DNA from: Polysphondylium violaceum
Lineage: Eukaryota; Evosea; Eumycetozoa; Dictyosteliales; Dictyosteliaceae
Length of the DNA stretch: 64,000 nucleotides
Direction of reading: 5' to 3'
NCBI GenBank assembly: GCA_000277445.1
Contig: AJWJ01000071.1
Location: 1 to 64,000, forward strand
Shown here in pieces: positions 35,040-45,609 of the stretch (position 1 is its first letter; each line of letters opens with the position of its first letter). The translations under genes and the position numbers were made by a program. A model generated the notes under the pieces. That model saw nothing but the letters and a program-made list of their open reading frames with translations, was not told the DNA's origin and searched no databases.

Positions 35040-36711
35040 TTAAACTTTTTGAACTACATCATAATTTGATATCTCTTGATAACAATGTTTACGTTCTTTT
35101 CTTTGCTTGCAAATACAGACAAGGATAATTATTAAACCAATAAAAAGTAAAATTGAGAAAAAGGAAATTAAAATCAAGTAAATAACTCTAAAAATTGGGG
35201 GATAGTATGGATGATCATGATAAGAGGATGAATCTTGTTCAGAGGATGATTGAGGACACTGTAATAGTGGGTTGTTGGATTCACCGTCATTTATGGTTGT
35301 ACAACTTGAACATGTGAGATTGCTATATGATGAAAATGTTGAGATGAATGATTGTGTGAATGATACGATTGCACTATTACAATTGATAACAGAAAATGTA
35401 GTGCCAATGGTAGAAGTGGCTTGGATTTGTGTATTTTTAATATATACATTTGCCGAGCTTATAGATAAAAGACTTTGTGGAAGTAGAGTTAAACTTTGAT
35501 TTTGTACAACTAGAGAATCATATATAGATAGAGTGTTGCCCAAGTGAGTGATTTGACTTCCGTATCTCGCTTGGTTATTATAAAATGTAGAGTTATATAT
35601 AGTAAGACCTCCATTTTGATTGTAAATAGCGCCCCCAGATATAGCATAGTTATAGTTAAATACAGAGCTTTTGATAGTGGTGTAGCTTGAAGTTAAATAA
35701 AGCTTATTGTAATAAGAGTATTAGTATAAAATTAATAAGTTTCAAAAGAGTTTAAATACTTACAACACCATAATATGATCCAGTTGGGTAATTATTCATA
35801 TTAAAAGAACAGTTACTCAAGCTTAGGGTGGAAGCTTTAAAAGAAAATACATATGAACCACCAATGTTTGCATTGGCTGAAGAGTTGATCATGTTGAACA
35901 CTGTATTTTGGATATCAAAAAGAGGTGAAAGGGTGTAGTTGGAGCTCATGGTATTGTTTGAAATCACACTATTTACAACATTTACGGTACAAGTTTGGAG
36001 AGTTAAAAGATAAACGCCAGTATTGGAACCGATAGTAGAGTTGGTAATATCGAAATTTGCTCTGGTGATTGAAAAAATCACTGAGCCGTTGTTGTTTTTC
36101 ACAATAGAGTTTGTTAAAAAGATGGATGATCTTTGATAATATGCATTTGTATAAATTAAACCAGTAGATGCTGAAGGCATGTTGGTTATTGAACAATTGT
36201 TGAGGTATAATGAAAATGGACCATCAAGACTATTAGCATAGAGGATACTATTATAAAAAGAATCGAATTGAATATTGTTAAAGGTCAAAGAAGTGGTGCT
36301 AGATGTGTTTCCGTTGACTTTAAACAAAGTAATTTTTGACAAATAAGTGCCGTTTAATACAATTGGTGCAGAGTTATTTGAATCGGCAGCATAACCATAG
36401 GATTGGATTGTTATATTTAATCCATACACAGAAATGGTGTCATTTACACCTGGGGCACTTTGGTTACTAAAATAGGCACCTTGTAATAAATTAACGACAA
36501 ATGGTTGAGTAGTTGTATTTGTTGGCGATGTTGCGTTTAAAAAGGTATATATGGCATCATTGATTGTATTGCAAGCAGCATCCACACTTGTACCACATCC
36601 TTGAGGATTGTAGTTTTCTATAGGAACGGGATCAACATAATATATCTTTTGTGCATTGATAGCAGTGACGATAAACACGAAAAAAGAAATAAATATATAT
36701 ATTTTATTCAT
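35040..36711 (-). CDS. Array gene I: beta-helix type I membrane protein
   Basis: Exons 36711..35764 and 35702..35040 (GTAAGT donor, AATAAG acceptor, phase 0: YYGV then LYLTSSY); 536 aa. Signal peptide MNKIYIFISFFVFIVTAINA. N-terminal motif YYVDPVPIENYNPQGCGTSVDAACNTINDAI. Cys module TCSSC...LQCPQ. Span VIYLILISFFSILLFIGLII. The tail CKQRKERKHCYQEISNYDVVQKV has two overlapping-type sorting motifs, YQEI and YDVV. Confidence 0.85.
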
Positions 36712-36902
36712 TTTATTTGAACGATAAAATATATTGAGCGGTATGCGTATTACGTATAAATAGGTGTTTTATTTTGATTCAAATTCTGAACGAGAACTTT
36801 GGAATGAGAAAAGTTTAAGGGATTTTTTACAAAAAATTTAGATATTTTGAAAATATCAAAAATAAGCCCTAGGTTTTGGGGGAAGCCACCCACGGTGGAG
36901 CT

Positions 36903-37961
36903 TTATTGAATAAGGAGTGCCCTCTCTTCATCTCTTTCATTTCTTTCTTTTTTCCTTATAGAAGCAATGATGATGATTATACTGATTAATAGTAAAACTC
37001 CAAGACCTAGTATTAGTGCTTCATAGGTGAGAATTAGTGCATCCTTTTGAGGACTTTGCTGAGGATACTCTGTTGGGCAATAGAATTGATTGCTGTCGTG
37101 CATGTTATTAAAAGTTTCACAAGAGGAGCATGATATGTTTAGACTTGAATCTATATATGAGTTACTGTAATTTAAAACAGAGTTGAAACAAAAAAAATAA
37201 CCAAAATTACTGGTAAAAGTAGAGTTTAAGACTAAAATTTCAGAATTCTCAATAAAAATAAAGGTATTGGGAACTGTGTTGTTGGTGAAGATGGTATTTA
37301 CAAATGATACTATACTGTTATTTAATTGAATTAAACTAGGAACATTATTATTTTCTATTGTACAGTTATTTAATTCAAGTGATAACATGTCAGGTGTTGA
37401 GGATAGTTTTATAAAAGTATGATCATTACTTTGTTGTTGAAAATTACTTAATGAACAATTGGTGAATACAACATTAGTAATATCATCTGAATTTACATCT
37501 ATCAAAGGTGAAAATTCAAAGGAGTCAAAGATAATATTTTTGAAAACTATTTGCTGAGATTGAACAGAATTCAATACACTAAATAATGGTGAAGATAGGG
37601 TTCTATAAGCACCAGAAATTGTTATAGGGGTAGAGTATGATTGTAAAGTAATATTCAATCCATCTAGAGAAATTGAATCATCTATGCCACTAGAAATATT
37701 TGAATGATAATATATTCCTGGAAGTAAACTAATAATAAAACTTTGGTTTTTATTCAAAGTTGTTGACTGATTTAAAAAAGAATAAACACCATCTTGAATA
37801 CTGGTGCATGGATGATGTATAGTACCGCATCCGATTGGATTATAATTTATATAATTTATATTTTTAATAAAAAATGTAGGACTTGAATCAACTTGAATAA
37901 AAGTAGATAAAAACAAAAATACAACTACAAAAATATTCTTTCTATAAAAAACTATAAACAT
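36903..37961 (-). CDS. Array gene J: short, intronless member with dileucine tail
   Basis: Single exon, 352 aa, against about 520-570 for most members. Signal peptide near the start (NIFVVVFLFLSTFIQVDS). N-terminal motif FFIKNINYINYNPIGCGTIHHPCTSIQDGV. The strands encoded by exon 2 in the other genes are missing: the ectodomain passes from the exon 1 equivalent almost straight into the Cys module (SCSSC...FYCPT). Span LGLGVLLLISIIIIIASI. Tail RKKERNERDEERALLIQ carries the acidic dileucine EERALL. The frame is clean, so this looks like a working short form rather than a wreck. It is the first gene of the array in transcription order. Confidence 0.85.
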   Translation of the reverse strand: MFIVFYRKNIFVVVFLFLSTFIQVDSSPTFFIKNINYINYNPIGCGTIHHPCTSIQDGVYSFLNQSTTLNKNQSFIISLLPGIYYHSNISSGIDDSISLDGLNITLQSYSTPITISGAYRTLSSPLFSVLNSVQSQQIVFKNIIFDSFEFSPLIDVNSDDITNVVFTNCSLSNFQQQSNDHTFIKLSSTPDMLSLELNNCTIENNNVPSLIQLNNSIVSFVNTIFTNNTVPNTFIFIENSEILVLNSTFTSNFGYFFCFNSVLNYSNSYIDSSLNISCSSCETFNNMHDSNQFYCPTEYPQQSPQKDALILTYEALILGLGVLLLISIIIIIASIRKKERNERDEERALLIQ

Positions 37962-39011
37962 CTTTAAATGAAAAAAAAAGACTCAGCTTGTAAACTCTTT
38001 TATTAGCTTGAATTTGATGAGCTGTAAATCAAGATATTTAAATAATATCTAAAAAAAAATTAAATTTTTTAATTAAATTTAAAGTTGTGCACAACTGAAA
38101 TCAATCAAGAGAACACATTTTTCATGTGGGAAGAATAAATAAATTTACAAATTTAATGTTTCTCGAATCATTTAGTTTATGAAGAAAGGAAAAATAGAAA
38201 ACAAGAAAACTATTTTTAATTATCTAGTCATAATTTCAAATAGTTCTATTTATAGACCAACCCATATCAAGTATAAACAGCTAACTAGTATGAGTGTTTG
38301 GTTTTGACATCAGATATCGTTTATTTTAGAGTCTAAATATATCTCTTGTCCTACATGTTTTTGTGAGTATGATAATACTATGACATCATATATGATATGA
38401 TATTGTAAGGAACTTCAAAGAGAAAGCAAATATATCATTTAAATTTAAATATCCTTTTCCAATAGAATGTGGATTGATTGGTGTTTTTATTTGATACACG
38501 TAAATATACTCGAATACAAATTAATATAATCTCAATAAACAAATAAAATCCCCCTGCGTTCTCATCTTGGGATCGAAAATCTCTGTTTCATTGGATTATG
38601 TGTTTATTTTTCCCCCATTTCCCACATTTATTAAATTCCTTGTTGCTGTTATAGTTGGTGGGGGTTGGTCAGTTTATTTTATTTTTTTTTTTCATGATTT
38701 ATTTTTGTGTTTCTCTTTGTATCAATTACCAACACACACACTCACACACAGTACCTTTGAAAATGTGAATAATCATCACATATAACCCCACTTTCACCCT
38801 CTTCTCCTAACACCCCATTACATACTCATAGTACCCAACAAAAAAGAAACCCACACACCCACATTTATAATCTACAAGATGTGCATAATGGGGTAGGTAG
38901 GTGTTTGGTTTCTTTTCTTTTTTCTACTTTTGACAATGATAAAATCTCCCTTTAATAGAATAGATTTATTGTCACCATTCATAGTGATCTCAAATCAAAT
39001 CAAACAAAAGT
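37962..39011. other. Intergenic, about 1 kb, divergent promoters
   Basis: Lies between gene J (minus) and the DUSP/RING gene (plus). AT-rich with a CA/CAC-rich stretch at about 38735-38870. No supported gene. Confidence 0.55.
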
Positions 39012-41218
39012 ATGATATTTTTAGGAAAACCTCCTTTTTTAAACAGCTCTTTATTCATAAAGAATAAAAACAATAACAACAACAATAAACAAGATATTGA
39101 ATCAACCACCACAACAGCAACTACCGCTTCTCTCTGCGTATCTAGTTTTACAACAACAAATATTAATCATTGTAATAATAGTAATAGTAATTATAATAAT
39201 AATAATAATAATAATAATTTAATAAATAATATTGATATGGATCAAGAAGAAATCAACAAGATCATTGAAACTATAAATCAATCAACACTACATGTTGGTG
39301 AAAAATGGTGTTTGATCAATACATCGTGGTATAGTAAGTGGTCTAAAGGCATACCTGCCTCGAGATTGGGTCCCATTGACAATGGATCACTGTTGAATGC
39401 CAATGGATATATAAAACCTGGTCTTTCACAGAGATATCATTATGTCATCATTCCCGAACAAATATGGACAATTCTACAAGACAAATACAAAGGTGGTCCT
39501 CTGATCTCTAGAAATGTTATTATGGACCAAAATCAACAACTCATCCTAGATTTGGAAATACCATTCTCTATTCAAATTGTAAAATCAACTCAAGTCAATA
39601 ATATTATAACAATGAATGCTTTTAAACATGAATTAATTTCAACTTTTAAAGAAGTTTGTATTATTATTTAAAATCGATTATTATATAAATATTAATAATA
39701 GTTTATTGTTTATTTAAATCCTTTTCTTAGAGATCATGCAAATATTTGAATATTGTACCTGATAATGTTAGATTATGGGACTATCATTGTTATAACAAGA
39801 ATTCAGAATTAAATGAAAACCAGATGATTTCACTCTCTGGTGTATTTGAGAATCAACTTGTATGTATTGGTATGGGATGTTTATAATAAACATATATTAA
39901 TAATAGTTATGTATAGATATTATTTGAAGAAAAGATAGGCGGAATATGGCCAGCCAAATACCATAATTATACTTATCAATTGGGATCATCATCGGGGTCA
40001 ACACCACCCGGTAGTTTATATAACAGTGTTGGATGCTCCCCTCACTCACCTATTCAAAATGGTGCAAGTGAGGAAATACATGTAGAGGCTGCCTCTGTCT
40101 CAGAAGAATCAAATTCATCATCACCATTGTCAACAAATACAAAAAGAGAATCATCATTGGAGGTTGCTACTGGACTTCAGCATCTACATTTTACTTATCC
40201 CAGTGACTTTATCATTGACAAAGAGTTGCAGTGTAGCTATTGCATGAAACCCCTGTACGATCCCGTGATCGAGCCCAACTGCAGAACCATGTTTTGTAGA
40301 GGTTGTCTCTCAAGTAGTATAAAGAATACAGGTTGCTGCTCGTCATGTAACCTATCGACAGCTTTAGAGTCTGTGTATATACCACCTAAATTCATTACAA
40401 ACTACTTGGATGAGATCATGGTCAAGTGTTCTGTATGCAAATCAGACGATCTCATCAAGAGAGCAGAGATTGAGAGTCATTTAGAGAATGACTGCAAGAC
40501 TAAATGCAAGAGCGGATGCCAAGTATTGTTGAATAGCGTCGGCCACTTGAGCCACGACTGTCCATCAAGAGCGGTCGCATGCAAGGCATCGGTGCCCAGC
40601 AGCGACAGTAGCTACATCAACGGAAGTCAGCCTTTATGCAAATGGACAGGCCCACTCCAAGACAAAGAAGCCCACGAAAGCTCGTGTCAATACGTGACCC
40701 TTGTGCCGGTGATCTCAATGATTCAGAGCAAGTACGAGTCGCTCGAGAGCCAATTCGCACAGCTTCGAGACCAAGTCGAGACACTCAAGCACGACAAAAG
40801 AACGCTCGAGTCGATGATCCTGTCCGACTACAAGATATGCGTCGACTGCAGCTTTATCGCATGCACCAAAACCAAACACAGCACCGGTCATCTCCAACAC
40901 CTGAGCACCAACAATACCAACCACAACATGAAGCAATGCAAGATATTCTATCCCCACTCGGTCAACACCATCGTCACCAAGAGCGTCTGCTCCACATGTT
41001 TTGTCGAAAACTGCCAATTGCACCACAACTCGACAAGGAATGAAAAGGTGCGTATATCGTGTTCTCTCTGCGACTGCTTTGTCTACACCACCAAGAGTTC
41101 AACTAAAAAGGAGTCTACCTTTTTGACCCAGTATCCATTCTGCAAGAATGAACACAGATATCGTCCACTTCAAAACATTGATTCCTTGATCAACAGTAAC
41201 AAGCAAACAAATAGATAA
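39012..41218 (+). CDS. DUSP/Ubl-like N-terminus fused to RING and TRAF-type zinc fingers
   Basis: Three exons, 39012..39653, 39731..39859, 39917..41218, all phase 0; 690 aa. After an Asn/Thr-rich start, aa 80-175 resemble the DUSP domain of ubiquitin-specific proteases: LHVGEKWCLINTSWYSKW, RLGPIDNGSLL, YHYVIIPEQIWTILQDKYKGGP. Aa 185-285 continue like the ubiquitin-like segment next to DUSP (NVRLWDY, then LFEEKIGGIWP across exon 3). There is no protease domain. Instead comes a RING-like C-x2-C...NCRTMFCRGC...CCSSC at about aa 360-400, in which the usual zinc-binding His of CxHxFC is Thr. TRAF-type zinc-finger Cys/His pairs, a coiled coil (about 500-545) and two B-box-like Cys/His clusters follow. 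Exon 3 from about 40300 to 41150 is markedly GC-richer than its surroundings. A ubiquitin-ligase or adaptor role is inferred. Confidence 0.75.
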
Positions 41219-42037
41219 ACAAATAATATATATAATACAAACAAAGATAAATAAAAACAAATATTTATAAACGTAATACACCTAGAGATACATAATTAAT
41301 AAATGTATTTGTAGTTTTTTTTCTTTATTTTCTTTTTTTTCTCTTTACGTATATGTAAATTAATAATCATATCATCATTATTATATTTGATTGTAAAGTT
41401 GTTGGTATTGTTTGTATGATGTGTGATTACTTTAAATCATTTATTGTCTGTGGATTCAAAAATAGATTGATAAATAGTATGGTGGTGGTGGTGGTAGTGG
41501 TGATAATGGAGGGGAGGATTGGATGTGTGGTGAGAGAAACAAAGGGGAGAGAAGATGGGTGAGTAGAGTAAATTAATTTTGGAAATATGCTAATCTAAAA
41601 ATTTACAACAAACACCCCATAGCACAAATTAGTCATACATCTGAATGAAAATTATAAGAGGATATACATACTAAACAAACAACTCCAAATTTGATAAGTG
41701 AGTGAGTGTGGGTGTTGTGGGGTGTTTCGTATTTGGTGAGAAAAAACTGAGGGGGTAAGTTGATAAAAAAAAACTCAAGAGATATAAGTGGTGATTGTAT
41801 GTGTAATTGTTTTAAATTTCACTTGTTAAATAATTATTAATATATGTATGATATCATAAGGGGTTTAGAGAACTACAACTGGTTGCACAAACCCATTATA
41901 TATAATATTAATATATAAATACACTAAACAAAGAATAAGAATTGTGCTCCATTCACTTATTTATCTTATCTCTAAAGAATTATTTTATTTATTCAACACC
42001 AAAACATATATCCCTCACTTGAAAATTTTAATAAATT
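41219..42037. other. Intergenic, about 0.8 kb
   Basis: AT-rich and GTG/GGT-rich (about 41480-41560, 41700-41750). Holds the 3' flank of the DUSP/RING gene and the promoter of the next gene. Nothing coding seen. Confidence 0.55.
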
Positions 42038-43204
42038 ATGGAAGATCTTATTAACTCTGATATTATATATAAGGATCCACAAAAATGGATTGGTACGCTA
42101 ATGGGTTGTATACCAGTGTATGGTAAGCCATTGTCTTTTGTTTCCAACTATTTAATAAATTTTATACTTCCTTCTCCCTGCTCTCCAGATGGTGCCAATA
42201 TGGAATGTGGTAGTGGTAACAATGGCAGTAGTGGAATTAAACTATGTGATTTTCTCCTCGAGGAAATAGAAAACAGTGGTAGCATCGAAATAATGGAAAA
42301 AGCTCAACAATTTTTAAAACTAAACTCGCTTTGCCTAAATTCCAAAGATTTGTTTTCAATTAACAGAACAACGGAACATTTAAATACATTGGTTTGTAAC
42401 AACAATGACACGATCGATTGTGGTATTCAATTGGTAGAGATGTGTATCAATAGTAAACTGTATTATCCACTCATTATATCCTCTTTTACCCTATTCACCA
42501 CAATACTTGAAACGATAAATAATGGTGCCCTATGGAAATACGATGACGCCACCCTAGTACAACTAAGAACAAATTTATTTGAAAGAGCTAAAAAAGTTAC
42601 TGAAAAAAGCGTAGTTTACACTAAAAGTGTACTACTTCATTACAACTCTACATTAAGATCTATGGAAGGGTCTTTGTTCTTTTTCCGTTCCGATTATTGT
42701 ACAGTTGGTTCATTTTTAGATCCACCCGACAAAAGAACAATTTTGGATATAATCTATGAAAATCAAGGTACGCTCCCCTTTACATTTGATAAAAAAAAGT
42801 GCCACTATATTGTATCACCTATAGTATTTGGATTTCAAGAAAATTCTTATCTCCAATCAAATCAATATAATAATAATAAGAATATGAAACAACAAAATAG
42901 TAATAATAATAATAACTACTCTTTTTTCACTGTAAACTTTGATAAAAAATTAATTGGCTCCACATGGCAGTTTAGATGTCTATCTTTTGAAAATTGTATA
43001 AGTGATATCAAATTTATGAACGCAAAAACACTAGAACAAATTGCTCATTTTGAAAAAGTAGAAAATTGGGATCCCCAATGCAAAGGAACCATTAACCAAT
43101 ACTATATGTATGAATTTGATAAAATACCTTTGAAATCAAATGATCCAATCATAATTAAATTTAAAAATATAACCACTGGTTCATTTGAATTTATAATTGA
43201 ATAA
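42038..43204 (+). CDS. Unrecognised 388-aa protein
   Basis: Single exon, 388 aa; no signal peptide. The start is amphipathic/hydrophobic (WIGTLMGCIPVYGKPLSFVS then FILPSP), then a Gly/Asn-rich loop, then about 180 aa of predicted helices (LLEEIENSGSIEIMEKAQQFL, SSFTLFTTILETI, RTNLFERAKKVTEKSV). The last third has beta-type text (GSTWQFRCLSF, IIIKFKNITTGSFEFIIE) with an Asn run before it. A helical hydrophobic half followed by a beta half would also fit the delta-endotoxin-N-like proteins that some dictyostelids encode. That is a weak, memory-based idea and no diagnostic motif backs it. The reading frame is intact. Confidence 0.6.
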   Translation: MEDLINSDIIYKDPQKWIGTLMGCIPVYGKPLSFVSNYLINFILPSPCSPDGANMECGSGNNGSSGIKLCDFLLEEIENSGSIEIMEKAQQFLKLNSLCLNSKDLFSINRTTEHLNTLVCNNNDTIDCGIQLVEMCINSKLYYPLIISSFTLFTTILETINNGALWKYDDATLVQLRTNLFERAKKVTEKSVVYTKSVLLHYNSTLRSMEGSLFFFRSDYCTVGSFLDPPDKRTILDIIYENQGTLPFTFDKKKCHYIVSPIVFGFQENSYLQSNQYNNNKNMKQQNSNNNNNYSFFTVNFDKKLIGSTWQFRCLSFENCISDIKFMNAKTLEQIAHFEKVENWDPQCKGTINQYYMYEFDKIPLKSNDPIIIKFKNITTGSFEFIIE

Positions 43205-43625
43205 AATTTAAATAATACAATGATGATTAAATTTTTAAATCTTTTTTTTTTTTCTAAACTTTAATCTCTGTTAAATCACCCTAATCTCGATAATAGATGT
43301 TATGCATGTACCAACGTCCCACTAGTAGACAAGCAGGCAATGGCAGACGATCTATAAATAGAGTGAGAGAGATTAATTTTATAGTCGACTCTAATATTTT
43401 TACCCTTTTTCAACCCACCTCTTTAATATCTAAACACTACTACCTTTAAAAAGAAATCACAATGCTCTCCAACTTCTCACATCCCCACACTTTCAAATCT
43501 TGTAAAGAGGGGGTGGGAGCTTTTCACAAAACAAAAAAATAAAAAATAAAAAATTTCCAAAAAAACAAAAAAAAAACAAAAAAAAAAAAAACTACAACTG
43601 AAGAGGTGGGGGTTTATAAATAGAA
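43205..43625. other. Intergenic, 421 bases
   Basis: AT-rich with a GC-richer patch at about 43300-43365 that ends in a TATA-like sequence. It contains the promoter of the first FNIP gene. No gene recognised. Confidence 0.5.
43353..43360 (+). promoter_or_regulatory. TATA-like box upstream of FNIP gene 1
   Basis: TATAAATA about 270 bases before the FNIP-1 start. A second TATAAATAG lies at 43615-43623, only three bases before the first ATG. If that second one is the working box, transcription would begin inside exon 1 and Met-11 (ATG at 43656) would be the start. Confidence 0.35.
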
Positions 43626-45431
43626 ATGAATTCACCGCTTTTGAAAGGTCATTTTATGAATATGAATATGTTGCAGCTAGAAAAGGATTTAAATGTATGT
43701 GTCTATCAATTCCCTTCTTATAACTATGGTTTTGATCTTGTTTATTAATTCCCTCTTGCCTTGGCGGCCCATTAATAGCAATTGTTTTTCGTCATTTGGA
43801 GAAACAAATATTTGAAAAATTGTATTTTCAACAGCAACTATATTTGCTCATCGCTATCGGTTACTTTGGCTTTTTTTGTAAAACAGTATGACTATATATC
43901 CAAAAACAAATACAATAGGGTAGAGATTGAATTGATTGTCACTAGAGATCATTTTATAAAATATATAAACGATTATTTGAAATTATCGAGAGATGGTTTA
44001 GTTTCTAAAATGAAATTTCAAAATTTCAATGAACCTATTCCACAACAATTTTTTAACAATGGTTTGGTGTCGATTGATTTTGGAATTTCATTTAACCAAT
44101 CCATAAAGTATCTATTTCCAAATTCAGTTAGAGAGATTATTTTTTCGGGCACTTTTAATAAAAACATCTCTGCATCCATATTTCCATCTTTGTTAAAGTC
44201 CCTAAAGTTTGGCCTTGGCTATTCTAAAAATATTAAAGGTAAATTACCTAATAGTGTTCAAGTTTTGGATTTAGGTAATTCAAATTACAATGATTTTCCA
44301 AGTAATCTTTTAGATTTAACTATAAGTGCTAAAGATAAGCCTCTTCCAACCAATTTACCCAGTTCTGTTACTAGATTACACTATCGTGATCTTATAACTG
44401 TTTTTGATCCAAACACGATTCCACCCAATATTAAAGAATTGATCATTATGAAACCAAGCAATAATAATTTTTACCATTTAAGAAATAATTCATTTCCTAT
44501 GATTGAATCAATAGATATCGATGTCTATGGAGTGTGTCTAGGTAAAGATTCAATTCCATTTGGTGCACAGTCTGTTAAATTGTCCAGAGTATTTTTTAGT
44601 AATGATTTTACATTTCCTAGTTCAATTAAAACATTACAATTATCAGGCATTAAATATAGTTCAAATATCACCATACCAAATTCAGTCACAGATCTAGATA
44701 TAAAGTTTCCCGATCTTGAACAACTGTTACCACTTCATTTTATTCCACCTAGTGTCATTAAATTATCTATTACCAATACATATATTCAGCCTGGATTATT
44801 AACAAAAACCAATGTAAAACAATTGGTGTACAATGGTCAATTGGTTTTGGCACCAAACTTTTTCCCATCTTGTCTTGAAAGCTTGAATATAATGAACTCA
44901 CCTTTGGATGGTAGATTTAAATCAACTCCCTTTAATGTGGGCCTTTTCCCCTCTTCTCTAACTGAACTTGAAATCCCCTGTTCCATTGATTTAAAAAGGG
45001 ATGCTCTCTCTAATCTTTTACAATTAAAAAGATTAGCCATTGATGTTTCCGATAGAACCAATCCCATAGACATACCCCGATCAGTCACAGACCTCTCTGT
45101 GGAGAGCAGTGATGTTATTCACTTTGACAATCTCTCTATTCCCCGAGGTTTAAAAAAACTAAGATTAAATCAAAGTAAAAACAATAGCAAACTATTATTT
45201 AAACCACACTATCTCCCAAACACTCTAACATTGATAGACTTTGGTTATGGAATTTCAGAACTACCCGATCATTTACCACAAAGTTTAATCTATTTAAAAA
45301 ACACGCCACCCATTCACAAAGAGTTTATTCATTTATTCCCTAATCTATTTGAATTACATATGACACCGGTAAACTATGATCTTTCAACCTTTAAATTAAA
45401 CTCTTTAATAAACTCTATTTTAATTAAATAA
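43626..45431 (+). CDS. FNIP-repeat protein 1
   Basis: Two exons: a small first exon 43626..43694 and 43779..45431, phase 0, intron GTATGT...AATAG; 573 aa. The join restores the family lead LNQLFFVIWRNKYL, which has no in-frame ATG on its own and is preceded by a stop within the intron. The rest is a ladder of FNIP/Leu-rich repeats of about 22 aa: FNQSIKYLFPNSVREIIF, YSSNITIPNSVTDLDIK, IPPSVIKLSI, LPSSVTRLHY. FNIP proteins form large dictyostelid families of solenoid proteins, often with an F-box-like lead; the WRNKYL lead would fill that place. Function otherwise unknown. It is co-linear with the next gene. Confidence 0.85.
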
Positions 45432-45609
45432 CTATTTATATATTAATCTACGTGTGCATTTTTATTTGAGAATAGAAGCACCAGGTTTGATATCTCAACC
45501 CCAGGGTGGTGAATTGTAAAAAATGAAAAAAAAAAATTTTTAATTTTAAAATTTTGATATGAAAATTAATTTAATTTAAAAAAAGATTTCAAATTTACTA
45601 AATTATAAA

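Larger units (their letters stand above)
18869..37961 (-). other. Tandem array of ten beta-helix type I membrane protein genes (A-J)
   Basis: Ten head-to-tail genes in one orientation with spacers of about 190-750 bases. Shared plan: signal peptide; N-terminal block [YF][YF]V.P...CG......C..I.DA; a beta-helix-like ectodomain of short repeated strands rich in Asn, Ser and Val (N.T...NN); a Cys module (C about 20-30 residues before CxxC, then a further Cys); a Ser/Asn-rich stalk; one membrane span; a basic tail ending in a sorting motif. Many N-x-S/T sites suggest heavy N-glycosylation. Eight genes have one phase-0 intron at the equivalent site. A-E and F-J look like two subgroups, the second with an NY..NP.CG-type start. 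Pectin-lyase-like folds usually bind carbohydrate, but no catalytic Asp/Arg set is visible, so binding rather than lysis is inferred. Confidence 0.85.

Noticed and set aside
38567-38785. 72-codon frame in the promoter of the DUSP/RING gene
   Set aside because: Hydrophobic text from T tracts, with no start context or conservation signal.
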